Assembly: GCF_049985285.1 (NCBI RefSeq)
Contig: NZ_JBNIEU010000002.1
Coordinates: 744,001-808,000, forward strand
Source of the DNA: Aestuariirhabdus sp049985285
GTDB taxonomy: Bacteria; Pseudomonadota; Gammaproteobacteria; Pseudomonadales; Aestuariirhabdaceae
Length of the DNA: 64,000 bases
Reading direction: 5' to 3'
A program made the translations under genes and the position numbers. The notes below the pieces were generated by a model. That model made no database searches. It was not told where the DNA came from and worked only from the letters and a program-made list of their open reading frames with translations. Below are positions 23,780 to 32,440 of this stretch, piece by piece (position 1 is the stretch's first letter; the number at the start of each line of letters is the position of its first letter).

Positions 23780-26209
23780 CTAAAAAAGATGCATCTGCTG
23801 GCCGGTAATGTCGGCGAATGAATCATCCAGGAAATGCAGGATTCCGTCTGCGATCGGTTCCAGTTGGCGTTCGATATAGCGCTCGTAGTCGAGTTCTGAT
23901 TCAGAGTAGCGTGCAGGCTCCGCACCATTCACCGTCATCAGGTACTCGACCCAACCACCATGCTGATACAGGGGGGGAAGATCCCGGCTATTGCGGATCG
24001 CCTCTTCTAGCAGCGCCGCTTGTGCATGGGGAGGTACGTTGCGGGTATATTCCGCCAGCGGCCGACGTAGTCTTTTTCGATAAACCAGTTTCGAATCACT
24101 TTTTCCTTGCAGCGTATTGGCGACGGTCTGTTTGATAAAACCTCGATAATCCTCGTTGTGAAATATTTTCCAGTACAGGGTTCGCTGAAACTCCCTGGCC
24201 AGTGGTGTCCAGTCACTGCGTACGGTTTCCAGTCCCTTGAAAACCAGTTTCTCTTCATTTTTGTGTTCTATGATTCCTGCGTAGCGTTTTTTTGAACCCT
24301 GTTCTGAACCGCGAATTGTCGGCATCAAAAAGTGGGTAAAGTGGGTTTCAAACTCGATCTCCAGATGGCTACTAAGCTGATAGTTTTCCAGTATCTGGTG
24401 ACGCCACCATTCATTGAGCGCACTGGACAATTCAACACCGATTTTTTTGACCTCTCCCGCTGACAGGGACTGGCCTACCAGGACAAAAACAGAATCGGTA
24501 TCGCCATAGATCACCCGATGTCCCTGCTGCTCAATAAATGCTTTGCTACGGGTAAGAATTTGATGTCCTCGTAGCGTAATTGAACTGGGTAGGCGATAGT
24601 CGAAGAATCGGCACCCGGGAGTACCCAACACGCCATAAAAGGAGTTCATCAATATTTTTATGGCTTGGCTCAGGGGTTGGTTCCTGTTCTGTTTGGCATT
24701 GTCCCGAAGTTGCCACAGTGTCTTTATCAGGTCGGGGAGAATCGATTGTGTTTTGCTAAACAGAGCGCCATTAAAACCGGGTACTCCTGTGGTCCTGTCG
24801 ACCTCTTCGGTCTCGCCCAAACTGTCGTTAGCCGGGTGGTTGCTCTCCTTCAGGCCTGCAACCAGTCCCAGTGGGTCAATCATAAACGTGCGGATAATAC
24901 TGGGATAGAGGCTTTTGAAATCCAGTACCAGTACGTTTCTATAGATCCCCGGATAGGAGTCCATTACATAGCCTCCAGGGCTACCGATACCCCGAGGGTT
25001 GTCTGGCAGGTTGGGTGCGACATACCCGGCGCGGTGCAGACGGGGTAGGTAGTTGTGGTCGAAGGCGGCGACAGAGCCGCCGAACCTGTCCATGGCTAAC
25101 CCCGTCATACAGGCCCTGCGAGTGGCGAATTCGATCAGGTCTGTTTTCTCGAAGATCTCCCACACCAGCTGGCAGTCTTCCAGGTTATAGGCGGCAAGGG
25201 ATGCTTTGTCCTGGGTAAACAGGCGTCCGATCTCCTCTCCGCGCTGATCGCTGTGTTCGATCAGTTTGCCCCGTTGCAACAGCTCGCGGGCTACGGCATC
25301 CAGTGCAAAACTCTCAAAATTCCAGGTCGCAGATTTCAGGGTGTCGATGCCATCAAGCACCACCCGGCCGGGCATCAACAGGCTGTAATGGTCAGCGTTA
25401 TCCCGCGATTGCCTCCATTCCAGCGCGGCGCCATCGCGGCCAATGCAAAAGGGAATAGCGAGCGCGTCGGCTCTTTTTTGAAGAACCCGCAGGTCAAAAT
25501 TGATCAGGTTCCAGCCGATCAACAGATCCGGGTCCCGCTCATGGCACCACAGGCAAAACTGCTGAATCAGCTCGCGTTCGTCGGCGACGAATCGGGTATG
25601 GGGGGGAGGTGTGCCGGCGCCGATCATCAGCACGCAGCGGTCGTCGGTCGCCTGATTATGGTGCCCGCAGATCATTGCGATGGAGTAGAGCGTCGAGGCG
25701 CGTAGGTCTGTTTCTATATCAATGGAGGCCACACGGAAGCGGGGAAGCTGCTGCAGCTCCCGTGCTTTTATTCGTGGTTGTATTGCTTCACGAAAACCCT
25801 CGTTGGTGGTCAGTGAGGCTTGCAGACTGAGCGCTCCACGAATAAAACGCTCCATAAGAAAACGGTCGCAGGGCCGCACATCGGCTTCGTACGCTTCTAT
25901 TTGCCGTTTGCGCAGCAGGTCGCGGGCTCGATAGAGGTCACGTTGGTGAGAAAAATAGCACCCGGTTATGGGTTCGCCGTTAAAGCTAAGCAGACCCAGG
26001 GGGCGCGTTTGGCTACCCTCAAACGTCGACAGTAATGGCTGTGCCCTTGCAGCAGCCTGAGTTTCGACAAAACAGACCGGTTCCTCACCCCTGATGACGG
26101 CTCGTACCGGATCATGATCAGTTTTAAGCCAGAGGATCAGCTCCAGGCCATGGACTGTATCTCGCCATTGGCGGGTCAGGAGAAAGGCATCGTACATCGG
26201 GATGGTCAT
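23780..26209 (-). CDS. polB: DNA polymerase II (family B)
   Basis: This repair and translesion polymerase has 809 residues from the ATG at 26209. An N-terminal uracil-sensing/palm-extension region is followed by the 3'-5' exonuclease (ASIDIETD at about 163), then family-B motif A DFKSLYPSIIRTF (about 430), motif B with KILMNSFYGVLG and motif C YGDTDSVFV (about 568). Length and motifs match E. coli Pol II, an SOS-induced enzyme. A longer frame begins at 26242, but GGAG eight bases before 26209 and MTIPMYDAFLLTRQWRD fit the family start. No LexA box was identified upstream by eye. Confidence 0.95.
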   Translation of the reverse strand: MTIPMYDAFLLTRQWRDTVHGLELILWLKTDHDPVRAVIRGEEPVCFVETQAAARAQPLLSTFEGSQTRPLGLLSFNGEPITGCYFSHQRDLYRARDLLRKRQIEAYEADVRPCDRFLMERFIRGALSLQASLTTNEGFREAIQPRIKARELQQLPRFRVASIDIETDLRASTLYSIAMICGHHNQATDDRCVLMIGAGTPPPHTRFVADERELIQQFCLWCHERDPDLLIGWNLINFDLRVLQKRADALAIPFCIGRDGAALEWRQSRDNADHYSLLMPGRVVLDGIDTLKSATWNFESFALDAVARELLQRGKLIEHSDQRGEEIGRLFTQDKASLAAYNLEDCQLVWEIFEKTDLIEFATRRACMTGLAMDRFGGSVAAFDHNYLPRLHRAGYVAPNLPDNPRGIGSPGGYVMDSYPGIYRNVLVLDFKSLYPSIIRTFMIDPLGLVAGLKESNHPANDSLGETEEVDRTTGVPGFNGALFSKTQSILPDLIKTLWQLRDNAKQNRNQPLSQAIKILMNSFYGVLGTPGCRFFDYRLPSSITLRGHQILTRSKAFIEQQGHRVIYGDTDSVFVLVGQSLSAGEVKKIGVELSSALNEWWRHQILENYQLSSHLEIEFETHFTHFLMPTIRGSEQGSKKRYAGIIEHKNEEKLVFKGLETVRSDWTPLAREFQRTLYWKIFHNEDYRGFIKQTVANTLQGKSDSKLVYRKRLRRPLAEYTRNVPPHAQAALLEEAIRNSRDLPPLYQHGGWVEYLMTVNGAEPARYSESELDYERYIERQLEPIADGILHFLDDSFADITGQQMHLF

Positions 26210-26446
26210 CGGGTGCGCTCCGCAGAGGCACCAGTTTAGCATCCGCGCCTCAATGGTTAACCCTGCGGGTGATAAAACCCTAGCGGGGTGTAGGTGAAAT
26301 CTGGCAAGGGTACGCCTTTGAAGGCGTTTTTGTGCACATTGAACCGACAGAAGCTGTTGGCGCGGGGGAGTATTGCCTACAGACGCTTCACGGGCGCTTA
26401 CCTAAGCTGTGCCTGCTCTATCAAGCATTCTTTAAGGAGGAAGATC

Positions 26447-26845
26447 ATGAGCATGAAAGGAGAGTACACAATGCAGCCTCGCCTATGGCAGATGGTAAAA
26501 CAATCGCTTAGGCACGTAGCAAGACAATCATTTAGACAGTTAGTTAGACAATGGATGGTGCTGCTTGTTTTGCTATGTCCCCCTCTGGCGTGGGCTGATG
26601 CGACACCGGTGTCGGTAGTGCCTGCAGCCAACAGCGAGGTGGTTATTGACACCGTCAACGTCAATACCGCCAATGCGGAGGAGATTTCCGAGGGGTTGGC
26701 AGGTATCGGTCTGTCCAAGGCGCAAGCGATTGTAGCGTACCGGGAAAAAAATGGTCCCTTTGTGGCGCTGGAGGAGTTAACCGCCGTCAAGGGGGTGGGT
26801 GAGAAAACCTTGGCAAAAAACGCTGCGCGTATCCGCTTGCAGTAA
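26447..26845 (+). CDS. ComEA-like helix-hairpin-helix secreted protein
   Basis: This 132-residue protein starts at an ATG behind a strong AAGGAGG. It has a basic N-terminus and one hydrophobic stretch (WMVLLVLLCPPLAWA, ending about residue 43) that should export it. The C-terminal ~65 residues form a double helix-hairpin-helix: VNVNTANAEEISEGLAGIGLSKAQAI and LEELTAVKGVGEKTL, the DNA-binding module of ComEA, which draws DNA into the periplasm during natural transformation. In Pseudomonas a short ComEA lies next to pyrF; here it is elsewhere. No other competence gene is in the window. Confidence 0.88.
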   Translation: MSMKGEYTMQPRLWQMVKQSLRHVARQSFRQLVRQWMVLLVLLCPPLAWADATPVSVVPAANSEVVIDTVNVNTANAEEISEGLAGIGLSKAQAIVAYREKNGPFVALEELTAVKGVGEKTLAKNAARIRLQ

Positions 26846-26851
26846 CAATCA

Positions 26852-26883
26852 GGGCTCATCGGTCGATGAGCCCTTCTGTTTTT
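26852..26883 (+). terminator. terminator of the ComEA-like gene
   Basis: A perfect 9-bp stem GGGCTCATC / GATGAGCCC with a GGTC loop is followed by TTCTGTTTTT, just after the stop. It is a good intrinsic terminator. The rest of the gap to 27249 holds nothing I can assign. Confidence 0.85.
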
Positions 26884-27249
26884 ACCCTGAACCAATGATC
26901 AAGGTTGGGCTGTCGGCCCTGCGCTACGTTGTTCGTGGGTCTTTATCCGCTGTCAGAAGGCGTTCCTAGCACCCAGCTATTGTAAATGCCTGGCAGATCT
27001 ACAGCGGGGTCTCTAAAGAAGCGGTGAACGCCGTTGGTTTTCAGGCCGATCGGAGATCAAAGCGACGACTGGCATGCCGGTCTGTGGACCTTCGTTAACG
27101 CCGGGATCTGTTATCCATTTCAGCAAACGCCTAATCCGGTTACCATCAACTGCATGCCGGTAGTTTTCTATCGCCAAAGTGGGCGTTTTATAAAAAATGA
27201 TACGCCTGCACGGTTACTCTCGCCCTACGCAATACTGTTTGAGGTGTAC

Positions 27250-28131
27250 TTGAAAACTGCCCACCCCCTTAAAGCCGACCTGCTATTAGTGTTGGTGACC
27301 TTGCTTGCTGCCGCAGGCTGGGTGTTTTCCAAGGAGACCCTGGCGGGTTTACCGCCCCTGCTGTTCATCGGCTTGCGCTTTATGCTGGCCGGGTTGGTAT
27401 TGTCGGTTGCTGTGGGCGGTGGCTGGAGAGGCCTTGGAAAAGAGCAGTGGCGGGACAGCGTTCGCGTGGGGTCGGTCATGGCGCTAGCGATGGTGTTCTG
27501 GGTGTTGGGGTTGAACTCCTCCACGCACCTGGGGGAGAGCGCCTTTATTAATAGTCTGGCGTTTATCCTGGTGCCCCTGCTGGTGCGGGGGTTGTTTGGC
27601 GAGCCGCAGCCCCTGTTTACCTGGCTGGCGTTGCCCATTGCGGTAACCGGACTGGGGTTGTTGACCCTAAAAGGGTCCGTTGTGTTGGAGCAGAGCCAGC
27701 TTTTGTTTATGACGGCTGCATTGTTGTTCGCTTTTCACATCTGCCTGATTACCCGCCTGGCTGGAAAGGTGCCAGTATTGGCCTTGAGTGCGATTCAACT
27801 TTCGATGGTTGGTGGGCTCGCGATGCTGGGCTCTGTGCTATTTGAAGCCTGGCCAACATCCGTCGACGCTGAGATTTGGGGGTGGCTATTGGTCAGTGCG
27901 CTGGTGGCTACCAGTTTGCGCTTTCTGCTACAAATCTATGCCCAGGGCCTCACCAGTGCCAGTCATGCAGCATTGATTCTTACGCTTGAACCGGTATTTA
28001 CTGCATTATTGGCATCGATTTGGTTTGTCGAACGCATGTCCACGGCCCAGTTAGCGGGCTGTACGTTGGTGTTCGTTGCCATGATGGTTAGTCGTGCTCC
28101 AGCGTTAATGATGGCACTGCGCAATCGCTAG
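27250..28131 (+). CDS. EamA/DMT-family transporter
   Basis: This protein of about 293 residues, if started at the TTG at 27250 (GAGG five bases upstream), has ten hydrophobic helices in two EamA repeats. The first repeat includes FSKETLAGLPPLLFIGLRFMLA and the second ends in THAALILTLEPVFTALLA-like sequence (SHAALILTLEPVFTALLASI), a hallmark of drug/metabolite exporters. An in-frame extension to 27034 is hydrophilic and unlike the family, so it was not used. The substrate is unknown; relatives move amino acids or metabolites across the inner membrane. Confidence 0.85.
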   Translation: MKTAHPLKADLLLVLVTLLAAAGWVFSKETLAGLPPLLFIGLRFMLAGLVLSVAVGGGWRGLGKEQWRDSVRVGSVMALAMVFWVLGLNSSTHLGESAFINSLAFILVPLLVRGLFGEPQPLFTWLALPIAVTGLGLLTLKGSVVLEQSQLLFMTAALLFAFHICLITRLAGKVPVLALSAIQLSMVGGLAMLGSVLFEAWPTSVDAEIWGWLLVSALVATSLRFLLQIYAQGLTSASHAALILTLEPVFTALLASIWFVERMSTAQLAGCTLVFVAMMVSRAPALMMALRNR

Positions 28132-28181
28132 GTCGGTGCGTATGATAAGGGATAGCGTATCAAAAGAGGTTCAGGGGGGAG

Positions 28182-29573
28182 ATGGTGGCTGCAAACGAAG
28201 TGGGATTGAAGAGCGTTGTTAATGAGCTGAGCGTACTGTTGGGTGATCGCTTGCAGCGGTCACGGGTGGTGTGTGAGCAACATGGTCAGGGAGAGGGCAG
28301 TAGCGCGGTCATGCCGCCGGATGCGGTAGCCTTTCCGCACACCAATGATGAAGTGGCGGCTATCGTGCAGGCTTGCCACCGGCATCGCGTCGCCGTCATT
28401 CCCTATGGCGCAGGCACTTCGTTGGAGGGGCACCTGCTAGCGCTGGAGGGCGGGGTCTGCATCGACCTATCGCAGATGAATTCGGTGCTCGAGGTGTGTC
28501 CCGAGGATATGGATTGTCGGGTTCAGGCGGGGGTGACTCGCGAGCAGCTCAATACCGAGCTACGCCATACCGGACTGTTTTTTCCGGTAGACCCCGGTGC
28601 GAATGCATCACTTGGCGGCATGACATCGACCCGGGCATCGGGAACCACCACCGTGCGTTATGGCAGTATGCAGTCCAACGTGATGGGACTGACGATAGTG
28701 ACCCCCCAGGGCGAGATCATTCGAACCGGCTCCCGGGCACGAAAAAGTGCTGCGGGCTACGACCTGACCCACCTGTATGTAGGTGCCGAGGGGACACTGG
28801 GTGTGATCACCGAGGTACAGTTGCGGCTGCATCCTATACCCGAACAGATGCGGGCGGCGGTCTGTAGCTTTGCGTCGGTGGGGGAGGCGGTTCAAGCGGT
28901 GATCGAGGTGATGCAGTGTGGTATCGGGGTGGCCCGTATTGAGTTGCTTAACGCCCTGCAGATGCAAGCCTGTATCCGTTACTCAAAACTGGACGGATTC
29001 GAGGCTGCACCTACGCTATTTTTTGAGTTTCATGGCAGCGAGACGGTAGTGAACGAGCAGATATCAGCCGTTGAAGGTGTAGTAGAGGCCCATGGCGGAA
29101 GCGGTTTCCGTTGGGCAGCCGATATGGAACACCGAAATGCGCTCTGGGCGGCGCGGCATAATGCCTATTTTGCTGCCAAAGCTATGTGGCCCGGGCACGA
29201 GGGCATGGCCACCGATCTGTGTGTGCCGATATCGGCGTTGGCCGAGTCGATAGATTTCGCGGAGCGTAAGGCCCTGGAGTTAAAACTCAGCTGTCCGGTG
29301 GTGGGGCATGTTGGTGACGGCAATTTTCATATGCTGATTATGTTCGATCGTAGTGATCAGTCCCAATGTGAGCGAGCGGCCACGCTATCGAAAGCCATGG
29401 TGGAGCAGGCCCTTGCCGTCGGGGGGACCTGCACCGGAGAACACGGCATCGGCGTTGGAAAGAAAGCCTACCTGTTGCAGGAGCACGGCAATGCCGTTGA
29501 ACTGATGCGTGTGCTCAAGCGGGCGCTGGATCCCGATAATCTGATGAATCCCGGCAAAGTGTTCGATCTATAA
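28182..29573 (+). CDS. FAD-linked D-lactate dehydrogenase-like oxidase
   Basis: This 463-residue flavoprotein belongs to the GlcD/LDHD (FAD_binding_4 plus FAD-oxidase C) family. The FAD domain shows VIPYGAGTSLEGH, GANASLGGMTSTRASGTTTVRYG and HLYVGAEGTLGVITE; the C-terminal domain has VGHVGDGNFHMLI and GGTCTGEHGIGVGKK, with the substrate-side histidines. The best guess is oxidation of D-lactate or another D-2-hydroxyacid to the keto acid, feeding quinone or cytochrome. Glycolate oxidase partners glcE and glcF are absent, favouring a single-subunit enzyme. Confidence 0.9.
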   Translation: MVAANEVGLKSVVNELSVLLGDRLQRSRVVCEQHGQGEGSSAVMPPDAVAFPHTNDEVAAIVQACHRHRVAVIPYGAGTSLEGHLLALEGGVCIDLSQMNSVLEVCPEDMDCRVQAGVTREQLNTELRHTGLFFPVDPGANASLGGMTSTRASGTTTVRYGSMQSNVMGLTIVTPQGEIIRTGSRARKSAAGYDLTHLYVGAEGTLGVITEVQLRLHPIPEQMRAAVCSFASVGEAVQAVIEVMQCGIGVARIELLNALQMQACIRYSKLDGFEAAPTLFFEFHGSETVVNEQISAVEGVVEAHGGSGFRWAADMEHRNALWAARHNAYFAAKAMWPGHEGMATDLCVPISALAESIDFAERKALELKLSCPVVGHVGDGNFHMLIMFDRSDQSQCERAATLSKAMVEQALAVGGTCTGEHGIGVGKKAYLLQEHGNAVELMRVLKRALDPDNLMNPGKVFDL

Positions 29574-30007
29574 CCCGGTCACATAAAGTGGGTGGCGACA
29601 ACCTTTGAATTGTGCGACATTAATTGGGGTCCCTATCTATTGGTAAGACCGTTAAGCAGCAGGAAGGGCATCATGGTCGTGCAAACTGCCCCGGAAAAGG
29701 ACCCAATAATGCGTCTGCGAGGGAATTGCCCCTACTTTAGTCTAAGCGTGGTAAAACCTGCTTTATTCGGAGGCGGGCATCGCTTTAACTAACCCTAGTG
29801 ATTCGGGTGGTCTTTTTGAGTACCCGGCGGGAACGTGATCGGCTAAAGCCGTAATGCATTCGCCGAAGAGTCGCAGGGATATTCCGACAGACAGCGTCGG
29901 GGCCAGGGTAGGCGAGCACGAGCAGTGACTGTTTTTACGCCATAGGCGAGTGCACAGGCAGTGACCTGAATGCGCATACAAATAATAACAGCAAGGAGTA
30001 AGTAAGA
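29574..30007 (+). other. non-coding gap ahead of the TRAP operon
   Basis: This stretch of 434 bases has no convincing gene. It must contain the promoter of the TRAP transporter operon; an AAGGAG ribosome site ends it. Short open frames are present but none has a ribosome site or family resemblance. Confidence 0.5.
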
Positions 30008-31102
30008 ATGAAGAGACGTGATGTATTGAAAAAGGGGCTGGTTGGCCTGGGCGGCGTTGCCGCTGCGACCACTATCTCAGCACCTGCCATCGCCAAGGAG
30101 CGAATGGAGATCAATATGGTTGCAACCTGGGGGCGTGATTTCCCAGGACTTGGTACGGGTGCGCAACGTTTTGCCAAGCGCCTGACCGATATGAGCGATG
30201 GGCGCATGCAGGTGAACTATTTCGCCAGTGGCGAGCGTGTTAAGGCGTTCGACTCTTTTGATGAAGTAGCTTCCGGAAATGCCCAGATCTACCATGGAGC
30301 CGAGTACTACTGGAAAGGAAAGAACCCAGGCTTCGCTTACTTTACTGCTGTACCCTTCGGTCTGACCTACACCGAGATGAACGCCTGGATCCGCTTTGGC
30401 GGTGGACAGGAGCTCTGGGACAAGCTCTCTGCCGAGTATGGCCTGAAGGGTTTGATGTGCGGTAACACCGGTGTACAGATGGGCGGCTGGTTCCGTAAAG
30501 AGATCAACTCTGCCGACGACCTTAAAGGCTTGAAGATGCGTATGCCGGGCCTGGGCGGTGATGTTCTTGCCAAGCTGGGCGGCTCTCCGGTTTCCCTGCC
30601 GGGCACCCAGATTTATGAAAACCTGGTATCAGGCGCTATCGATGCAACCGAGTGGGTGGGTCCCTGGAATGACCAGTTCATGAAGTTCTACGAAGCGGCC
30701 AAGTATTACTATTACCCAGGCATGCACGAGCCAGGCGCAATGCTTGCGATTGGTATGAACAACTCCTGGTGGCAAGGTCTGTCGAAGGCGGATCAGTTGT
30801 TGGTGAATGCTGCGGCGTCCATGGAAAACGACGTGATGATGGCCGAATACAACGCCAAGAACGGTGACTCCCTGAAGCAGTTGGTCGACGAGCAGGGCGT
30901 GAAGTTGCGTGCGTTCAGCGACGATATCTACGACAGCTTTGGCGAGGCAGCTGAAGAGGTGTTTGACGAAACCCGGCAGCACAGCGCGCTGGTTAACGAG
31001 ATTCACGAAAGCTTTGCGAAAACTCGTACCAATGTTGGATCCTGGGCCAAGATCTCTGATCAGGCCTACGTATCCCAGCGGAACCGCGTGTTGGGTCTGT
31101 AA
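30008..31102 (+). CDS. TRAP transporter solute-binding protein
   Basis: This 364-residue periplasmic binding protein has a twin-arginine-type signal (MKRRDVLKKGLVGLGGVAAA, cleavage near ISAPAIA). The body (MEINMVATWGRDFPGLGTGAQRFAKRL, LKGLKMRMPGLGGDVLAKLGG, DATEWVGPWND) matches the DctP/TakP group, several members of which bind 2-oxo acids as sodium salts; the substrate here is not proven. The WVGPWND and QIYENL segments lie in the ligand pocket region of that group. It is the first gene of a dctPQM operon and is followed by a terminator-like hairpin that should set its level above that of the membrane subunits. Confidence 0.93.
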   Translation: MKRRDVLKKGLVGLGGVAAATTISAPAIAKERMEINMVATWGRDFPGLGTGAQRFAKRLTDMSDGRMQVNYFASGERVKAFDSFDEVASGNAQIYHGAEYYWKGKNPGFAYFTAVPFGLTYTEMNAWIRFGGGQELWDKLSAEYGLKGLMCGNTGVQMGGWFRKEINSADDLKGLKMRMPGLGGDVLAKLGGSPVSLPGTQIYENLVSGAIDATEWVGPWNDQFMKFYEAAKYYYYPGMHEPGAMLAIGMNNSWWQGLSKADQLLVNAAASMENDVMMAEYNAKNGDSLKQLVDEQGVKLRAFSDDIYDSFGEAAEEVFDETRQHSALVNEIHESFAKTRTNVGSWAKISDQAYVSQRNRVLGL

Positions 31103-31117
31103 CCACTGCACGCAAGT

Positions 31118-31150
31118 AAAAGCCGCAGGGCCTGGTGCTCTGCGGTTTTT
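31118..31150 (+). terminator. attenuating terminator after the TRAP binding protein
   Basis: A stem (GCCGCAGgGC / GCtCTGCGGT, one internal mismatch) around CTGGT ends in TTTTT. Leaky termination here would give more binding protein than permease, as is common in binding-protein operons. Confidence 0.75.
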
Positions 31151-31299
31151 CACCCCGCTTAGTAGGGGGTGATAGGTAATCCATTTTCTAATGTAGATAT
31201 TGCTGCGGTCATCCCGTTCGAAAGGGTAACGTTCGTTAGCATGGAGAGGACTCTCCAGCGGCCGATCGAAGCAAGGAATTGTCAGGCAGACGCACCCCC

Positions 31300-32412
31300 A
31301 TGAATCATACAAATACGTCAGCTGTTGAGGGTGCCGCTCCCTCTCATTCGGTGAGAGCAGCAAGCGGTAGTGACAGCGGCAGGATGGTAACCCTGTTCGT
31401 ACGAATTCTGGCCGGCACTTTGGTTGCCATGGCGTTACTGTTTCTTTTTAGTAACTATTTAACCTTCTGGCGCGATTGGCCAGGAGTCATTGGGCTGTTC
31501 GCCCATTACGGCGAAAACAGCCGTGCCGCGCTTGAAGGCGAGGCACTAACCCTTGGCTGGGTGCAGCTTGCGTTGTACATGGCTGCAGTCACAGCGACTA
31601 TCGGCTTCGTCATCTTTGGCCCCCGGCGCTCACTGCGCGCCGATGCCGCACTCTGGTCCGGTTTCGCCGCCTACATCGTGCGCGCCGCGTTTTGGACCGT
31701 GCTTCTGGTCGGTTTGGTCGACAGCCTGGTCTCCTTCATACGCATTGAAGGCTGGTTGCAAATGTTGGTGGGTGAGAGCCTCACCCAGGAACTCGGTCGC
31801 CCGCAGTTTCGTGGTACCTATGTGCATTACCCTCTGGTGCTGGTAGCGTTGGTGATCGCTTCCTTTGTTCGCTCTCTGGGCTTTACCTGGTTAGCGCTGC
31901 TGGTGGTGCTGGCCGAATTTCAGATCGTAATCTCCCGTTTTGTATTCTCCTATGAGCAGGCATTTATGGGGGATTTAGTACGCTTTTGGTACGCGGCCCT
32001 GTTTCTGTTCGCCAGTGCCTACACCCTGGTCAATGATGGTCATGTTCGGGTGGATGTACTTTACGCCCGCTTTGAACACCGCACCAAGGCCTGGGCCAAT
32101 ATCCTGGGCATAATCCTGCTTGGACTACCTCTGTGTTGGGTAATCCTCACCACAGGTATGTGGACCAAAGGCAGCAGTATTGTTAGTCCCTTGCTTAGCT
32201 TTGAAATAACCCAGAGCGGCTACGGACTCTACGTTAAGTATTTGATGGTGGGTTTTCTGGTGGTGTTCGCACTCTCCATGATCGCCCAGTTTGCCAGCTA
32301 CCTGTTGAGCAATGTTGCCGACCTCCGCGAGGAGGATGAAGAGGGTGACGATCACGGGATGCGAGTGCAATCAAACAGCACCGGCGATGGCATGACCATC
32401 GCATCTGAATAA
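31300..32412 (+). CDS. TRAP transporter small permease (DctQ), enlarged form
   Basis: This protein of about 370 residues, twice the size of ordinary DctQ, has a hydrophilic N-terminus (~30), then at least seven or eight hydrophobic helices. The last four (from about VLAEFQIVISRFVFSYEQAF) form the DctQ-like domain with the motif YTLVNDGHVRVDVLYARF, the family's RVDVLY signature. The extra N-terminal helices precede it. The start at 31300 (MNHTNTS) is uncertain; an in-frame TTG lies 21 bases upstream. The gene sits between the binding protein and the large permease. Confidence 0.85.
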   Translation: MNHTNTSAVEGAAPSHSVRAASGSDSGRMVTLFVRILAGTLVAMALLFLFSNYLTFWRDWPGVIGLFAHYGENSRAALEGEALTLGWVQLALYMAAVTATIGFVIFGPRRSLRADAALWSGFAAYIVRAAFWTVLLVGLVDSLVSFIRIEGWLQMLVGESLTQELGRPQFRGTYVHYPLVLVALVIASFVRSLGFTWLALLVVLAEFQIVISRFVFSYEQAFMGDLVRFWYAALFLFASAYTLVNDGHVRVDVLYARFEHRTKAWANILGIILLGLPLCWVILTTGMWTKGSSIVSPLLSFEITQSGYGLYVKYLMVGFLVVFALSMIAQFASYLLSNVADLREEDEEGDDHGMRVQSNSTGDGMTIASE

Positions 32413-32440
32413 CCAGTAATTACACAACAGGACCCCTTTA

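Noticed and set aside
27034..27249. N-terminal extension of the EamA transporter
   Set aside because: The added 72 residues are unlike the family and the TTG at 27250 has a suitable ribosome site.
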